Below are positions 22,303-34,453 of a stretch of 64,000 nucleotides of DNA, piece after piece. The number at the start of each line of letters is the position of its first letter. The first letter of the stretch is position 1. The position numbers and the translations under genes are program-made. The notes beneath the pieces were generated by a model, which saw only the letters and a list, made by a program, of their open reading frames with translations, was not told the origin of the DNA and ran no database searches. The DNA is from Pontederia crassipes (lineage: Eukaryota > Streptophyta > Magnoliopsida > Commelinales > Pontederiaceae), in contig CM060195.1 in assembly GCA_030549335.1 (NCBI GenBank), forward strand, positions 6,789,001 through 6,853,000, written 5' to 3'.

Positions 22303-23863
22303 ATGGATATGAGTTGGCAAACTTGGTCCTATGACTATTATCAATCAAGTGAAACACCCTTGAGCCAGGAGGAATTGGATTCTATAGTCGAAGATGTCGT
22401 GTCCAAAACTCTTCAAAAATATGATTTTCATGTTGGAGAACCATCACAAGTTCATTGCAATCAAGGATCACCACAATTTCAACAACCCTCTAATGCTTAC
22501 ATGTATGCCTCATATGGTCATGAAAGTGCAAATTTCTGGAATCTTGAGGAAGAATTCTCAAGCAACAATCCTTATGTCCATGACTCACAAAATCATTTGT
22601 ATTACCATCACAATCAAAGTCAAGTGTCAGAATTTCAAGTTGCAACCATGGATATTTCAGAAAATCAGAATGGAGATTATGTTGGAGGACTTCATGAGGC
22701 GGCAGGACAAGCAAACTAAAGCCTTGGAAAAAATATGTATTGCAGCAGATGTTCTTGGAGCTAGATATCAAGCCTTGGAGTCCAGTCAAGAAGCCCAGCT
22801 TTGTTTGCAGTCCAGTCAAGAAGCCCCACAAATCCAATCTGCCCTTCTGAAAGAAGAAATTCAGGAAATGAAGATGAGAATTGAGAAAGAGATGAATGAA
22901 GAAAAAGTAGTCATGGAGGCTGAAGTTGAAAAGGAGTCTATCACACTTAAAGCACAAGCCAAGAAACAAGATGAAGTTAGTAAAAAAGCTATTCCAATGA
23001 TACCTTCAATGAATCACATTGAAGACCCACTTATAAGGTTCCCATCCAATGAAGAACAACTTCTAGAAGACTCTGATTTTGATTCTTTGAAGAAACTATC
23101 AGATACCTCCACTAGTTTGCTCTCATATTGTCCACAAGTAACAAGTACCTTCACCTTTGATAAAAAGAGCAACTCAATTCACTCATTGTCTACCTCTGAA
23201 GATGAGTTACTTCCTGCACCCAACTGTCCAGAAGTTCAACTTGAAGCAATTTGTTCCACAAATCATCATGGGATGCTATCAGTTGAAGAATGTCAACATC
23301 TTAGGGTCAAAGATGAAGAAACATCAAAAGAGAAGAAGTGGCCTGAACTTGAAGCAAGCACTAATTCATTTGAAGTCATTCAAAGTTACAAAGTCTCACC
23401 CATCTCATTTTCCATTAGGCAACAGGTTATGACAGTAAAGCCACATGATGAGATTGAAATGGCCAAGGAGGATACAAAAGCAGAAGAAATTTCTTTCCAA
23501 ATAGAGGAGGCTGTGGAAAAATTCAAATTTGTAGAAGGAATGAAACATTCAATGAAGGAAGATCATTATTTGCCTACTGAAAGATGGAACCAAGAGCTCA
23601 AAGATCTTCCAATAATGATGCATTTTAATAGGCCATTGAAGAAATAGCTGCTTAAACAAGATGGTGATCCAGGAGATTCATATGTCATAGATGAGAAGTT
23701 TTGGAATAAGAAGCTAGTATATTTCTGGTACAATGAAGGAGGGAATCAAACTGAAAAACAAAGGTCAATCATTGGCAAACTAAGAGATCCATACTTGATT
23801 AGTGAAGCTGTTCACATATTGAGATCTCTATTTGATCATATCATACTATTTAAACCTTCTTGA
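22303..23863 (+). pseudogene. Unrecognised ORF of the nested non-autonomous element
   Basis: Begins at ATG 22303 in one frame (MDMSWQTWSYDYYQSSE, glutamine/asparagine/tyrosine-rich), then shifts near 22690 into the frame carrying EDFMRRQDKQTKALEKI. A duplicated SSQEAQ motif and a long acidic, glutamate/lysine-rich coiled-coil-like region follow. A TAG near 23645 interrupts it, yet the same frame continues (KLVYFWYNEGGNQ ... LRDPYLISEAVHILRSLF) to a stop at 23861-23863. No zinc knuckle, protease or polymerase motif is seen. The place after the primer site suggests a Gag-related or accessory protein of Tat/Athila-type non-autonomous elements, but I do not recognise the family. Confidence 0.55.
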
Positions 23864-24345
23864 CATGAAGTAGGGCACTTCTTAGGAGATAACTCAAGCC
23901 ATTTCATATCTCATTTTCTCTGTTTTGCAGGAATAAATCAGGGAGGAATCAGATCAATCCACAAATTAGCAATTAGGGAGTACCCCTACCCTTAATTTTA
24001 ATTTTTCTCACTGAAATTCTATTGATAGCTGATATTATCTTTTCATTCATGCTGAAATCATCATATTAATATCTGAATTATCGTTCATATTAGTTATCCC
24101 AATCCATCATAGCTGAATTTCAGTGCATTATAGTGAATTTCAATACATTGTTGAATTGTGCACCCTAAAAATATGATATTGAATATCTCACTAATATCTC
24201 TTGTTTACCTGTAGGATTAGCTGAAATTCATGAAGAATGGACCACCCTAAGTCCCTGATTGAGATGCAAGAACCATTGGAAGGAATTAAATGCACAATTC
24301 CATAAATTACATACCCTCCCAACTCTCTCCCTTGCCTATCTTTCC

Positions 24346-24385
24346 CAACACTGTGGACAGTGTTGAAGCTAAGCTTGAGGGAGGA
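24346..24385 (+). promoter_or_regulatory. Nested element internal polypurine tract with hairpin
   Basis: Hairpin CAACACTG-TGGA-CAGTGTTG (24346-24365), five bases, then AAGCTTGAGGGAGGA (24371-24385). It lies 1011 bp upstream of the terminal tract. The layout matches the LARD module at 10491-10526, whose stem is ACACTG/CAGTGT with loop AGGA. Confidence 0.7.
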
Positions 24386-25357
24386 AACCTGGTGCTTTTC
24401 TAAACTTTACACCATGTTTTCAATCTATTCCAATGCTTATATCATTAATCATCACCAGGTTATCAGTAAGTTTTGCAAGTTATCATTAGTTCCACCCGGT
24501 TATCACTAGTTATCACTATTTAAGTTCAATTCAATTCCTGCATCCATTCTAACTCTAAAATGGGTAAAATACTTCATAGGACAGTGGGTACACTCCAATA
24601 CCAAATGGCTAACTTGGCCATTAGTCTGCTTGCTTTAATTGACTCAATCATTCAGATGCATTTGGATTAAATTCAGCTAAAAAAATATTTTTGTGGGTAA
24701 CACTAGCCGACATCTATAGATTTAATTGATAATATATTATGTCTAGAGGGGAGTCAAGGTTCTTGCTGCTATGTTAAATAGGAAAACTTGACTTTTTTTG
24801 CACTAAGTGATCTAGACCTTACATTAGTTTGAACTATTGCTCACTTCATGAATATGATAGAAAAATAAGAAAAAGGAAAAGTAAAAAGTTGCATTTTGCA
24901 TTGCATGCATGCATAGAGAAAAAAAATTTAAGAGAGCAAAACTTCTATTGGAATCTCTCTTAAAGAAAGCAAAGAAAAAAAAAGGGGAGAGCAAAACTTC
25001 CAAAGGAATCTCTCCTAAATAAAGCATGAATAAAAATCAGGCCTTGACCTGTTTACTTGCATTTCATGAATAAAAGTCAGGTGTTAAATCTATTTAATCA
25101 ATGGAAAATCTGTTCATGAAGAGATTTGTAGTTCAACCTCTTGTAAAGTTAACAACCTTGAAATTCAACTTGTTATTTCTAGTACTTCTTTCATGGCTTA
25201 AACTCGCTTTAGCCTCTGTGATTCCCTAGCTAGAAATTCAAGTTTTTGAAAAGATTGAAGTATTGGCAAAGTGGGAAACTCATTGGACCTAAATTAGCTC
25301 ATTTCTAATTCATTTGTGGGCTGATAATTCAAGTTTTGTCCTTAATTCCTGAATGTT

Positions 25358-25394
25358 TTGCTTGAGGACAAGCAAAAGACTAAGCTTGGAGGAG
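25358..25394 (+). promoter_or_regulatory. Nested element terminal polypurine tract with hairpin
   Basis: Hairpin TTGCTTGAGGACAAGCAA (25358-25375), six bases (aagact), then AAGCTTGGAGGAG (25382-25394), two bases, then the 3' LTR. The hairpin is identical to the one in the LARD at 9391-9408. Confidence 0.8.
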
Positions 25395-25396
25395 TT

Positions 25397-28233
25397 TGAT
25401 CACTAGCTGATCACTATAGGTTTTTATCCCATTTTAAATGCATTTCACCCATATCGAGCTTCTAAATTGCCCAACTTTTGACCAATTATGTTTGGAATGC
25501 ATGGATTGTGATAACTAGTTGATCTTCCTCATTTTATACTTAATTCTATGTGCAAAGAGGTTCTGAAATGCTAAAATCTATTAATATCTCAATTCTATGT
25601 CAAGTTATCATTTCTATGACAAGTTATCACTCCAAGTGTGCTAGTTATCATTTTTATATTTGAGTTGATTTCCAGTGATTATTCTGCCCTAAATCCCCTG
25701 CCATCATGGACTAATCATATTTGGGTGACCATATTTTAACTTCTGCTAAGTTATCATTCCATTTCATTGGTTATCACTTTTGAATGTCAAGTTATCGTTT
25801 AAGGGCAAAATTGTCATTTGAATATGCAAGGCTGTCATTTCTGCATAAAAACCTTAGGCAATCATCATATTATTGTCCTATCTCCTTGCTGCTCTGATTT
25901 GATCACATTTGGATAACCACAATTAAAGTTATCACAAGTTATCATTTTTAAGGCATTAAGTTATCGTTTTTGGCACCCAAGTTATCAATCCTATGAAATC
26001 TTATCCACATTTGATTTCTGACCTCATTCACTTGCCATCCTAATCCATTTGATGTCTTCAATGCTTTGAACCATCCATATTTGGACATTTTCCATGAAAT
26101 ATGCAAAGTTATCATTCCGGGTTCTATATGTTATCATTTCTGGTTTATGGTTTTCATTCCTGCACAACACCAAATCCTATTTGATGTTTGAGCTGATATA
26201 TATCACTGCCTTAATCTTTATTTGTTTAAATCCTATTCAAAGGCTTTGATGTTTGCTGTTGTGGACCTTCTAGCAGGTATAACAAGACTGCACAAAAAGG
26301 AAAAAGTAGGGGGGGACCACCTATTTTGTTGTCCAAAAAGTTGCTGCAGCAGCTGAAATTTCAGAGCTGGACAGATGGCACAATCTCACTACTATGGAAC
26401 ATTCTGATGGGGATCAAAGGGTGCACATGACACATATATAAGCTGGGAAAATTCTAGAGGAAAGGGGGGCTGACCATTGTAGGGTTTCTGGACCAGAAGG
26501 AAGGAGCAAAGAGCTGATTGGAGGTAGTTTTGAGCTGAAGTAGAGCTGATTGCTATCAACAGCCCTCAAGCCAGGATGATTTGCTTCTATTCTTCATTTT
26601 ATTTTCTATCTATGCTTGTAATTATGAGGAACTAAATCCTATGTCTCCTAGGATAGGGTAGTAGTCTAGGTTAATTGTGAATGGATATAGACAAGTCTGA
26701 ATTCCTGCACTAATTTCAATTTCTATTTACTGAAATTTGTTTGATATCAATATGTTTCTTGCCATTGTAAGGTCATGATTGTATCTACAACTGAGTAGTT
26801 GTCATTTGATCTAAACTTGTTCAGAAATGAATCAAGCATCAATGCCAAGTTTTTAGGTTCTAATCCAATTAAGAATATGATTTCCTGAATTATGAAATTT
26901 GTTTTTCCCCCAAATAACTCCGCCTATATTTTATAGCCGGTCCCAAGCCCGGATAAAGGAGGAGGGTTGTGTTAGGCCCCGACAGCCAGTATAAAATCAT
27001 GTCGAATCTTATGAACATGGATCAACGAATGGCGTCGTATGATCCATGTAGCCGACCCCACCTAGTGGGATAAGGCTTTGTTGTTGTTGTTGTTTTTCCC
27101 CCAAATCTGATTTCTGAATTGTTCAAATCTGTTTTCTATCATTGTTGAACCCTGATTTAATTGATAACTGAGAGGTTACTTATGGTTTCATTCTTGTTCA
27201 GAAATGAATCAAGAGGCAATGGTATTTCCAAGGTTTTAATCCCTGATTTATTGCAAACTTTTGAATGTTGATTTCTGATTTTCAATCCTGATTTCAAATC
27301 TGATTTCAAGAAATCTGTGGGATTCTTCTTTGTCATTGTAAACCTCTAATTTTATTCAATCACTAAGAGGTGATTTTAAGGTTGTCTTGATGTTCAGAGA
27401 TGGACCAAGAATGCAATGACATTGCTAAATTCCCATATGTAATGTAGGTGCTGATTTCATCCAATTTATTAGTGAAAATATGGATTTCATTTGAATTTAC
27501 AGTTGAGAGGCTGATTTAAAATCCTCCTGTAGTTTAGAGATAAACCAAAGAGCATTTGCATCAATATTAGATTAATTTCATCCATGTTTAGTTGATTGAA
27601 GTATTTCCTTCATTTTCAAAGTGCAATTGATCGTTATCATTTCAGATTTCACTAAATTGTCAAAAATCAGCAAGGGACTTGATCTTGATCTTAATGTTAA
27701 CTTGATTTCAGTCAGGACCTCTTCTAATCCAACTTATCTAATCAATCATATGAAAATATGATAATTAGTCTTAGTTTATTATGCTGTGATAACAGCCCAT
27801 TTTCAAGTTGAATTAGAAGTGATACATATTGATAACTTGTTCCATTCCATCCATTTTAAATTAGATGAACCCCAACTCCTAGGAGAACCTTTCTCATTGA
27901 TAGTTAAACCATTTTAGCTCTAGTTTAGCATTTACAATTCAGTTTAGATAACTTTTCAAAAATCCAAAAACAATTATCATTTTGCCACAATTAAAAATCT
28001 ATTTTCTATTCTCCTTAAATTCCTATTTTTGCCACTTTAAGTAGGACTAGTCTAAATTGCTTTTAGGGAGTCTTTGGCTTCAAATCACTGTGGATACGAT
28101 ATTTGGGTAGACTACAATTGACCTGTATACTTGCAGTAGAGAGTGAATTAGGGAGTTGAACCAAAAATTGAAAAATTTGAAATTTGACTCCAAAATTAGC
28201 AAGTTATCACTACACTCCTCAATTTCACTATCA
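25397..28233 (+). repeat. Nested element 3' LTR (with SINE)
   Basis: 2837 bp direct repeat of 19237-21894, with a 191 bp SINE-plus-duplication insertion at 26916-27106. Confidence 0.92.
26916..27091 (+). mobile_element. Au-type SINE
   Basis: A 176 bp insertion in one LTR only. It contains ggtcccaagcccggataaag, then ccgaccccacctagtgggat, and ends taaggctttg followed by ttg repeats, the tail style of plant Au SINEs. The flanking duplication gtttttcccccaaat is perfect over 15 bp (26901-26915 and 27092-27106). The paired LTR lacks the insert, which gives the empty site. Confidence 0.9.
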
Positions 28234-31200
28234 GATATGAAGGGAATTATTCTTATGATTGCAGAATTAGGAAAGGAATAAGTAAAGGAATGAAGAAATT
28301 TTGAGTTCCAAAAAGGACCATGACTAACCAAGATGGACCCACGCAAGTTTGGGTACCAAAAAGATGAAACTCCTAATTTCTTTTTTGTACGAAGCCTCTA
28401 TGTAAATGAAGGTAAATGGTATTTGGATAGTGGATGCTCAAGACATATGACCAGAGATGCCTCAAATTTCATCAATTTGAAAAAGAAAAATGGAGGAAAA
28501 GTCACATTTGGATACAATAACAAAGACAGAGTAATTGGTATAGATAATATTGGTAAGAATGACAAAGTGTATTTAGAAAATGTTTGGCTTGTTGAAAATT
28601 TAAAATATAATCTAATTAACATAAGCCAATTATGCGATAAAAATTATTTGGTCAAATTTGAAAAGGACAAATGTTTAATACTAGATGAAACAACAAAGTT
28701 TTACACATGGGTTTTGGGTACAACAATGTATATAAAATTGATTTTGATAACTTGAAAAATGAAAAATGTCTTAGTGTCATGCATGATGACATAAACTTGT
28801 AGCATAGAAGATTAGGACATGCAAATTATAAATTGCTAAATAAACTTTCAAATCTTGAATTGGTTAGAGGCTTGCCTAAGATCAAATTTGAGAAAAACGA
28901 TGTTTGTGATTCATGTCTAAAAGATAAACAAACCAAAAGTTTTTTTAAATTAAAAAGAGTTATTAGTACGCATAGGGCCTTGGAACTTTTACATCTTGAC
29001 TTATTTGGACTTATTGATGTGACAAGCTTAGGAGGAAAAAGATATGTATTTGTAATTGTTGATGATTTCTCCCGTTTCACTTGGACAATTTTTCTCGCTA
29101 ATAAAGATGAAACGCTAAACATGTTTTTCCAAATTTGCAAAAAGAGTTCAAAACGAATTTGAACAAAAGATTTCAAAAATTAGAAGTGACCATGGAGGAG
29201 AATTTGAAAATCATAAATTTGAATTATTTTGCGAAAAAAATAGAATTACCCATAATATTTCCACTCCAAGAACACATCAACAAAATGGAGTAGTAGAAAG
29301 AAAAAATAGAACTATACAAGAAATGGCTAGAACAATTTTAAATGAAAGCAAGTTACCAAAATATTTTTGAGCGGAAGCCGTAAACACATCATGCTATGTT
29401 CTCAATAGAATTCTACTTAGACCTCTTGAAAAGAAAACATGTTTTGAAATGCTATTTGGTAAGAAACAAAATATCTCCTATTTTAAAGTTTTTGAATGTA
29501 AATGTTATATTTTGAATATCAAAGATAAACTAGGAAAATTTGATGATAAATGTGATGATGGTATTTTTCTTGGTCATTCTAGTACAAGTAAAGCCTATAG
29601 AGTGTATAACAAAAGAATATTAGTTGTTGAAGAGTCTATTAATGTTAAATTCAATGAAACTAATGATTTTTTGAGCAAACAAGCACATGATGATGATGAA
29701 GAAATAGTTGAAGTATAAAGAAAACTTGAAGTTGTGAACATAGAGGAAGCAAAAGCTTACACCCTAAAAGTGGAAGAAATGGAAGTACCTCAAAGAGAAG
29801 AGAATCAAATCATCCCAAGAAATTGGAGACATGCCTCATCACACCCACTTGATCAAGTTATAGGTAATATAAATGAAGGCATAAAAACTAGAAATTCTTT
29901 AAAAAATCTATGTGCTTTTTCGGCTTTCCTTGCAAATTTTGAGCCCAACAATATAGATGAAGCACTTGAAGATTCAAATTGGATAAATGCAATGCATGAT
30001 GAATTAAATAATTTTGAAAGAAATCAAGTGTGGAAACTTGTAAAAAGACCCAAGGACCATCATATCGTTGGGACCAAATGGGTCTTTCGAAATAAGTTAG
30101 ATTAAAATGGTGTCATTGTGAGGAGCAAGGCTAGATTAGTGGCCAAGAGTTACTCACAAATTGAAGAGATTGATTTTGATAAAACTTTTGCTCTTGTTGC
30201 TAAACTTGAGGCAATTCGAATGCTTTTGACTTTTGCATGCTATAAAGGTTTTAAACTTTTTCAAATAGATGTTAAATCGGCTTTCTTGAATGGTTTTATA
30301 AATGAGAAAGTTTATGTTGAACAACCTCAAGGTTTTGAAAATCCAGATTTTCCCCATCATGTATTTAAACTCGTAAAAGCTCTTTATGGATTGAAACAAG
30401 CCCCTCGAGCTTGGTATGAAAGATTAAGTTCATTTTTAATTGAAAATAATTTTCAAAAAGGGAAAGTTGACACCACATTATTTATAAAACACTTTATTAA
30501 TAGTTCACATTTATGTTGATGATAACGTATGTGGTTCCACTAATGAATGCCTATGCAAAGAGTTTGAAACTCTTATGCAATAAGAATTTGAAATGAGTCT
30601 TGTAAGAGAGCTCACTTTCTTTCTAGGCCTACAAGTAAAACAATCAAAGGAAGTCATTTTTCTCAATCAAGAAAAATATACAAGGGAACTACTCAAAAGA
30701 TTCGGAATGAACGAATGCAAGCCGAGCACAACTCCTATGAGCACTACTACAAAATTAGATAAAGATGAAAAAGATAAGTCCATTGATCAAAAAAGGTACA
30801 GATGTATGATTGGTAGTTTGCTCTACTTGACAGCATCTAGGCCGGACATAATGTTTAGTTTGTGTTTGTGTGCTAGGTTTCAATCCGCCCCCAAAGAATC
30901 GCACTTAATCGCCGTAAAAAGAATATTGCACTATTTAAAGCATACAAGTGAATTAGACATTTGGTATGATAGAAATTCTCTATTTGAATTGCATGCTTAC
31001 ACCGATGCGGATTTTGCCAGGTGTAAAGTTGATAAAAAAAGCACTAGTGGGATGTGTTATTTTCTTGGTTGTTCTCTCATTTCATAGGCTAGCAAGAAAT
31101 AAAACTCCATTGCACTTTCTACCGCTGAAGTCGAATATATAGCCGCCGGTAGTTATTGTGCACAAATACTATCAGTAAAATAACAATTACTTGATTATGG

Positions 31201-31453
31201 TGTAAATTGTTCAAATGTACCCATGAAGTGCGATAACACAAGTGCTATAAAAATGACAAAAAATCTAATTCAACACTCTAGGACTAAACACATTGACTTA
31301 CGGTGTCATTCCATTAGAGAACATGTGTCCTTTAAGAACATTGTCATTGAACATGTGTCCACCGAAGTTCAACTTGCAGACATATTTACAAAACCCTTAA
31401 GTGAAGAACGATTTGGCATGCTTAGAAGAGAATTAGGAATGATTAACTCTTGA
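28234..31453 (+). pseudogene. Copia-1 pol (protease, integrase, reverse transcriptase, RNase H)
   Basis: Domains in copia order: the end of a zinc knuckle after 28239; protease WYLDSGCSRHMTRD at 28420-28461; GAG-pre-integrase RLGHANYKLL near 28810; integrase core HLDLFG, IVDDFSRFTW and later RSDHGGEFENHKFELFCEKN with HQQNGVVERKNR at 29275-29310; reverse transcriptase GTKWVFRNKLD, KARLVAKSYSQ, LFQIDVKSAFLNG, ALYGLKQAPRAWY and a YVDD motif near 30512; RNase H YTDADFARC and KHIDLRCHSIREH ending at 31453. Stops occur near 28755, 28800, 29160, 29370, 29716, 30103, 30519, 30582 and 31086, so it is not translatable. It would normally be one polyprotein copying and integrating the element. Confidence 0.93.
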
Positions 31454-31614
31454 TTGCATATCAATTCAAAGTAAAAGTGACTTGGTTACACAATATCACT
31501 TTTGACATGAATTGAACATTAAAAGTGTTGCACAACACTTACATTTGTATGATATCTCTGGAATATGCTTTTTATGATTTTAAATGATTTATAATGGTTC
31601 AAAATTTGAAAAAT

Positions 31615-31890
31615 ACAGGGATCGATCGATCTACAGAAAGGACCGGTCGACCGACTGGAAGGACCGGTCGAACGCTGTGAAAGTTGCTAATGCGCAATAA
31701 CAATGATCGGTCGACCGATAAGAAACACCGGTCGATCGGCATATGAATGCGTCCGACTGATATGAATCGATCGATGGTAATTTAAATAAAAAAGGAATTG
31801 TCCGATCGATCGCTGGACAGGATCGGTCGATCGGTATATGCTAAAATCGTGAGCTATAAGAAGTCGACCGCTCAAATCGGTCGACCAAAT
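31615..31890 (+). repeat. ggtcgacc-word cluster downstream of copia-1 pol
   Basis: About ten ggtcgacc/gatcgatc variants in 270 bp, the same word family as in this element's LTRs (16786-17053 and 34621-34855). It lies between the pol stop and the extra 3' coding region. Confidence 0.6.
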
Positions 31891-32401
31891 CCCTATTTCC
31901 ACGCGACCGCTGCTCCTGCCCATCCTCCAACAATCGTCGACCAACCTCCGGCCAGCCGACAACCGTCCCCCTCCGGCAAAACCCTACGACTGTCGGCCAC
32001 TCCAGCGACCGGCCACCCCTCCTTCGATTTCCAACACTCGACCGAGTATCCTCTCTCTCTCATCTCCTCTAGCGATCATCGTCGACGGCCGCCACTCCCG
32101 GCATCTCTCTCTCCTCCTGACTCTGTCCGTCACTCGTCGCCGCAACAACAACCGGCGATCACAAACCAGCCGCCTCCCCCCGGTCGACATATGTATCGAC
32201 CATCGTCTCTCTCCGGCCGACCGTCCCGCCGGCCACATCTCTCTCGGCCAGTCTCTCTCTCCCTCTCCTCTCTCACCGTCCGGCAACTCTATCAGCCTCT
32301 CTCTCTCTTTGTCTGTCCTTCCCTTCGCTCTCCGGCCAGCCAAAATCCATCTTAACCTCGATCAGCGCCCAGCCTCATTTCCGACCTCCATTGTTGAATC
32401 C

Positions 32402-34020
32402 ATGGCCGACAATGATGGACATTTGCATACTAAGCTGGTCTTTCAGCGTCGTCGTCGCCTTTTCGGCTCCGGTGGCACCATTCATGTCCTCCCACGTGAA
32501 CCTGAACCAGAATCCGAACCAGAGCCCATTCGACGTAGCCGTGGACGAGGATGATCCCGTGGACGTACTCGTCAGCCATCTTCCACCGAGCCCACTGAGT
32601 TTGATAGCCATTTTTTTGTCACTAGGGACATCTCTGTCAGGTTCGAAGCCTTGTACGCCTCTCACAAAGTCCGGCGTGCCTATACCATTGATTGGGACGC
32701 TCTGAACATTCCAGATATTCAAGAGATGTTCGCAACCATCGGTTGGCTGCCACTTCTCTCCCTCACAGAGCATGTGTACCCTCGTCTCATTCGTCATTTT
32801 TATGCGAACATGACAATCACTCAAGAGGCCATCATTACCTACGTCCTTGGTGTACCCATTTGACTGGACCCCAACTATCTCTGTCGCATCTTTGGCGTGG
32901 CATGCCCCTTAACTGGCTTTTATTCATTTGTCACCTATGGTTGACCTTCCGACTATCTTCCGATCGCAGATGGCATTCGTACGATTTTTGCTGGACAAGA
33001 TGTCCAGTATACCATCGAAATGGCCTATCGACATCTTCATCTGATCATGAAGATGGTTCATCACATCCTCAGTCGCATGATCACTCCCCGGGCCGGGCAC
33101 TACTGAGGTCACTCACTTCGATCTCTTCTTTCTTCACTGTCTATACATCCGTGATGCCTCATTTCTTCACTTCGGCCATTACGTCTTCTATCACATTGAC
33201 CACGCAATATGTGATAATGTGATATGATATGAATGGATTACGATAAGTGCCATCTTATTCCATTTGAAATGGTATTTGATATGATTCATCTTTTAACATT
33301 TGTGATACAATTGTTATATGAAAAGTGTGTTGAAATGATTGATCAAATATTGTACAATTGAAAACCATATGTGGTATGTTATGTATTGATTTCATGAAAT
33401 ACAATCCTATTCCGTTTGAATGAGTGTTATTCATCTTTTGAGATCTGGATTATACCACATGATTAATCATTTGATATGAAATTGTTATATGCTAGTGGTC
33501 GGTACCATTTATATTTTGGTGCCTGGATTACGAGGATTTTACTCCATTGTGGTGTAGAGATTCCTGCAGATGAGGAGTACATTCGACCTCCCCCCACTGA
33601 TGTCATTAGTTTCGGGACCCTGCACCGAAAGGGTCTTAAGTTTGGAGGGCAGACATCACTAGATTCTGAGATAGAGATGATGCCACAGATGGAGAGCCAG
33701 CACCGATGGACACTCAGGATGCACCGGAGGCTGGCCCTAGCTTCCCTTCACCATCGGCGCCCACTGAGCATATTGGGCCTTCTCAACACAGTACTTCAGA
33801 CTTCCATGGCACCTACGACTTCATGGCTCTTTCACAGCAGGTGGCTGCCATAGACCATCGTGTGACATAGATGGATCGTCGTGTGACACAGATGGATCGT
33901 CATGTTCGACGGATGGAGCGTGGCTCTCGTTACCTTGTTGGTTCACTACAGGCATACTATGCATCGCAGGGATTTATTCCGCTCGTAGCTCATGAGGATG
34001 ATGATCCCGATGATGAGTAG
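32402..34020 (+). pseudogene. Copia-1 extra 3' ORF (plant transposon-associated protein)
   Basis: Starts MADNDGHLHTKLVFQRRRRL near 32402, then shifts frame to FDSHFFVTRDISVRFEALYA, DWDALNIPDIQEMFATIGW and LIRHFYANMTITQEAIITYV. This style is seen in the 'putative plant transposon protein' family attached to many plant elements. Further on are HFDLFFLHCLYIRDA (about 33115-33160) and, after a 247 bp insertion at 33234-33480, FGAWITRILLHCGVEIPADE. It ends with a short coiled-coil-like stretch (MDRRVTQMDRHVRRMERG) and an acidic tail at about 34018. Several stops and frameshifts break it. In SIRE-like copia elements this place after pol holds an env-like or accessory ORF. Function is unknown, and no signal peptide or membrane helix is evident. 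Confidence 0.6.
33234..33480. repeat. 247 bp insertion in the copia-1 3' ORF
   Basis: The 9-mer tgatatgaa occurs at 33225-33233 and again at 33472-33480, so 33234-33480 looks like an insertion with its 3' duplication. Removing it brings together parts of the plant transposon ORF. About 35 bp (near 33410) match the first bases of the window, so the inserted DNA relates to the repeat at the left edge. No terminal inverted repeat is seen. Confidence 0.5.
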
Positions 34021-34453
34021 TTGAGTCATCTCCCTCTTTGATGATGTCAAAAGGGGGAGAAGATTAGAACGATGCTATGTTATGTTATGATGCTATGATG
34101 ACTTTGTGATGTTATGTGTCTTATGTTGTTTACATTTGTGTCGTGGTGCACCATTTTGTAGTGACTATAGTCACATTTGTTAGTGCATAAACACATGATG
34201 TATTATTAATGTAATGTAATGACTTTTTCTTCATGATGAAATGTCTTTTGATTTCACTTTTGATTTCATATCTCGCCACATGTTCATATTGACCCAAGGA
34301 ATTATGAAAATATAAGTGCCACACATTTCGGGGGAGAAAATGTGAAGTATGCATAAATGTAGGGGGAGCTTGTTCACTACTTTCTATCTATACTTACATT
34401 TTCATTTTCTTTCTTTTTCTTTCTCCTTATCGTCCAATTAATTTGCCATCATA

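Larger units (their letters stand above)
19237..28233 (+). mobile_element. tRNA-Asp-primed non-autonomous gypsy-like element nested in copia-1
   Basis: LTRs at 19237-21894 (2658 bp) and 25397-28233 (2837 bp, longer because of a SINE) start tgttcac/tgatcac and end cactatca. The target duplication gatat is perfect (19232-19236 and 28234-28238). A primer site resembling tRNA-Asp (one mismatch to the LARD site) follows the 5' LTR, and AAGCTTGGAGGAG precedes the 3' LTR. The 3.5 kb interior lacks protease, reverse transcriptase and integrase and holds one degraded frame of unknown function. It is an Athila/Tat-type non-autonomous element, a class inferred from primer site and tract. LTR divergence is moderate, so it is older than the LARD. 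Confidence 0.9.

Noticed and set aside
22490..22969. 159-residue minus-strand frame
   Set aside because: Antisense to the glutamate/lysine-rich ORF of the nested element; composition mirrors it.
31798..32355. 185-residue frame rich in serine, proline and arginine, with a complementary frame on the other strand
   Set aside because: Low-complexity composition between the ggtcgacc cluster and the extra ORF; not protein-like.
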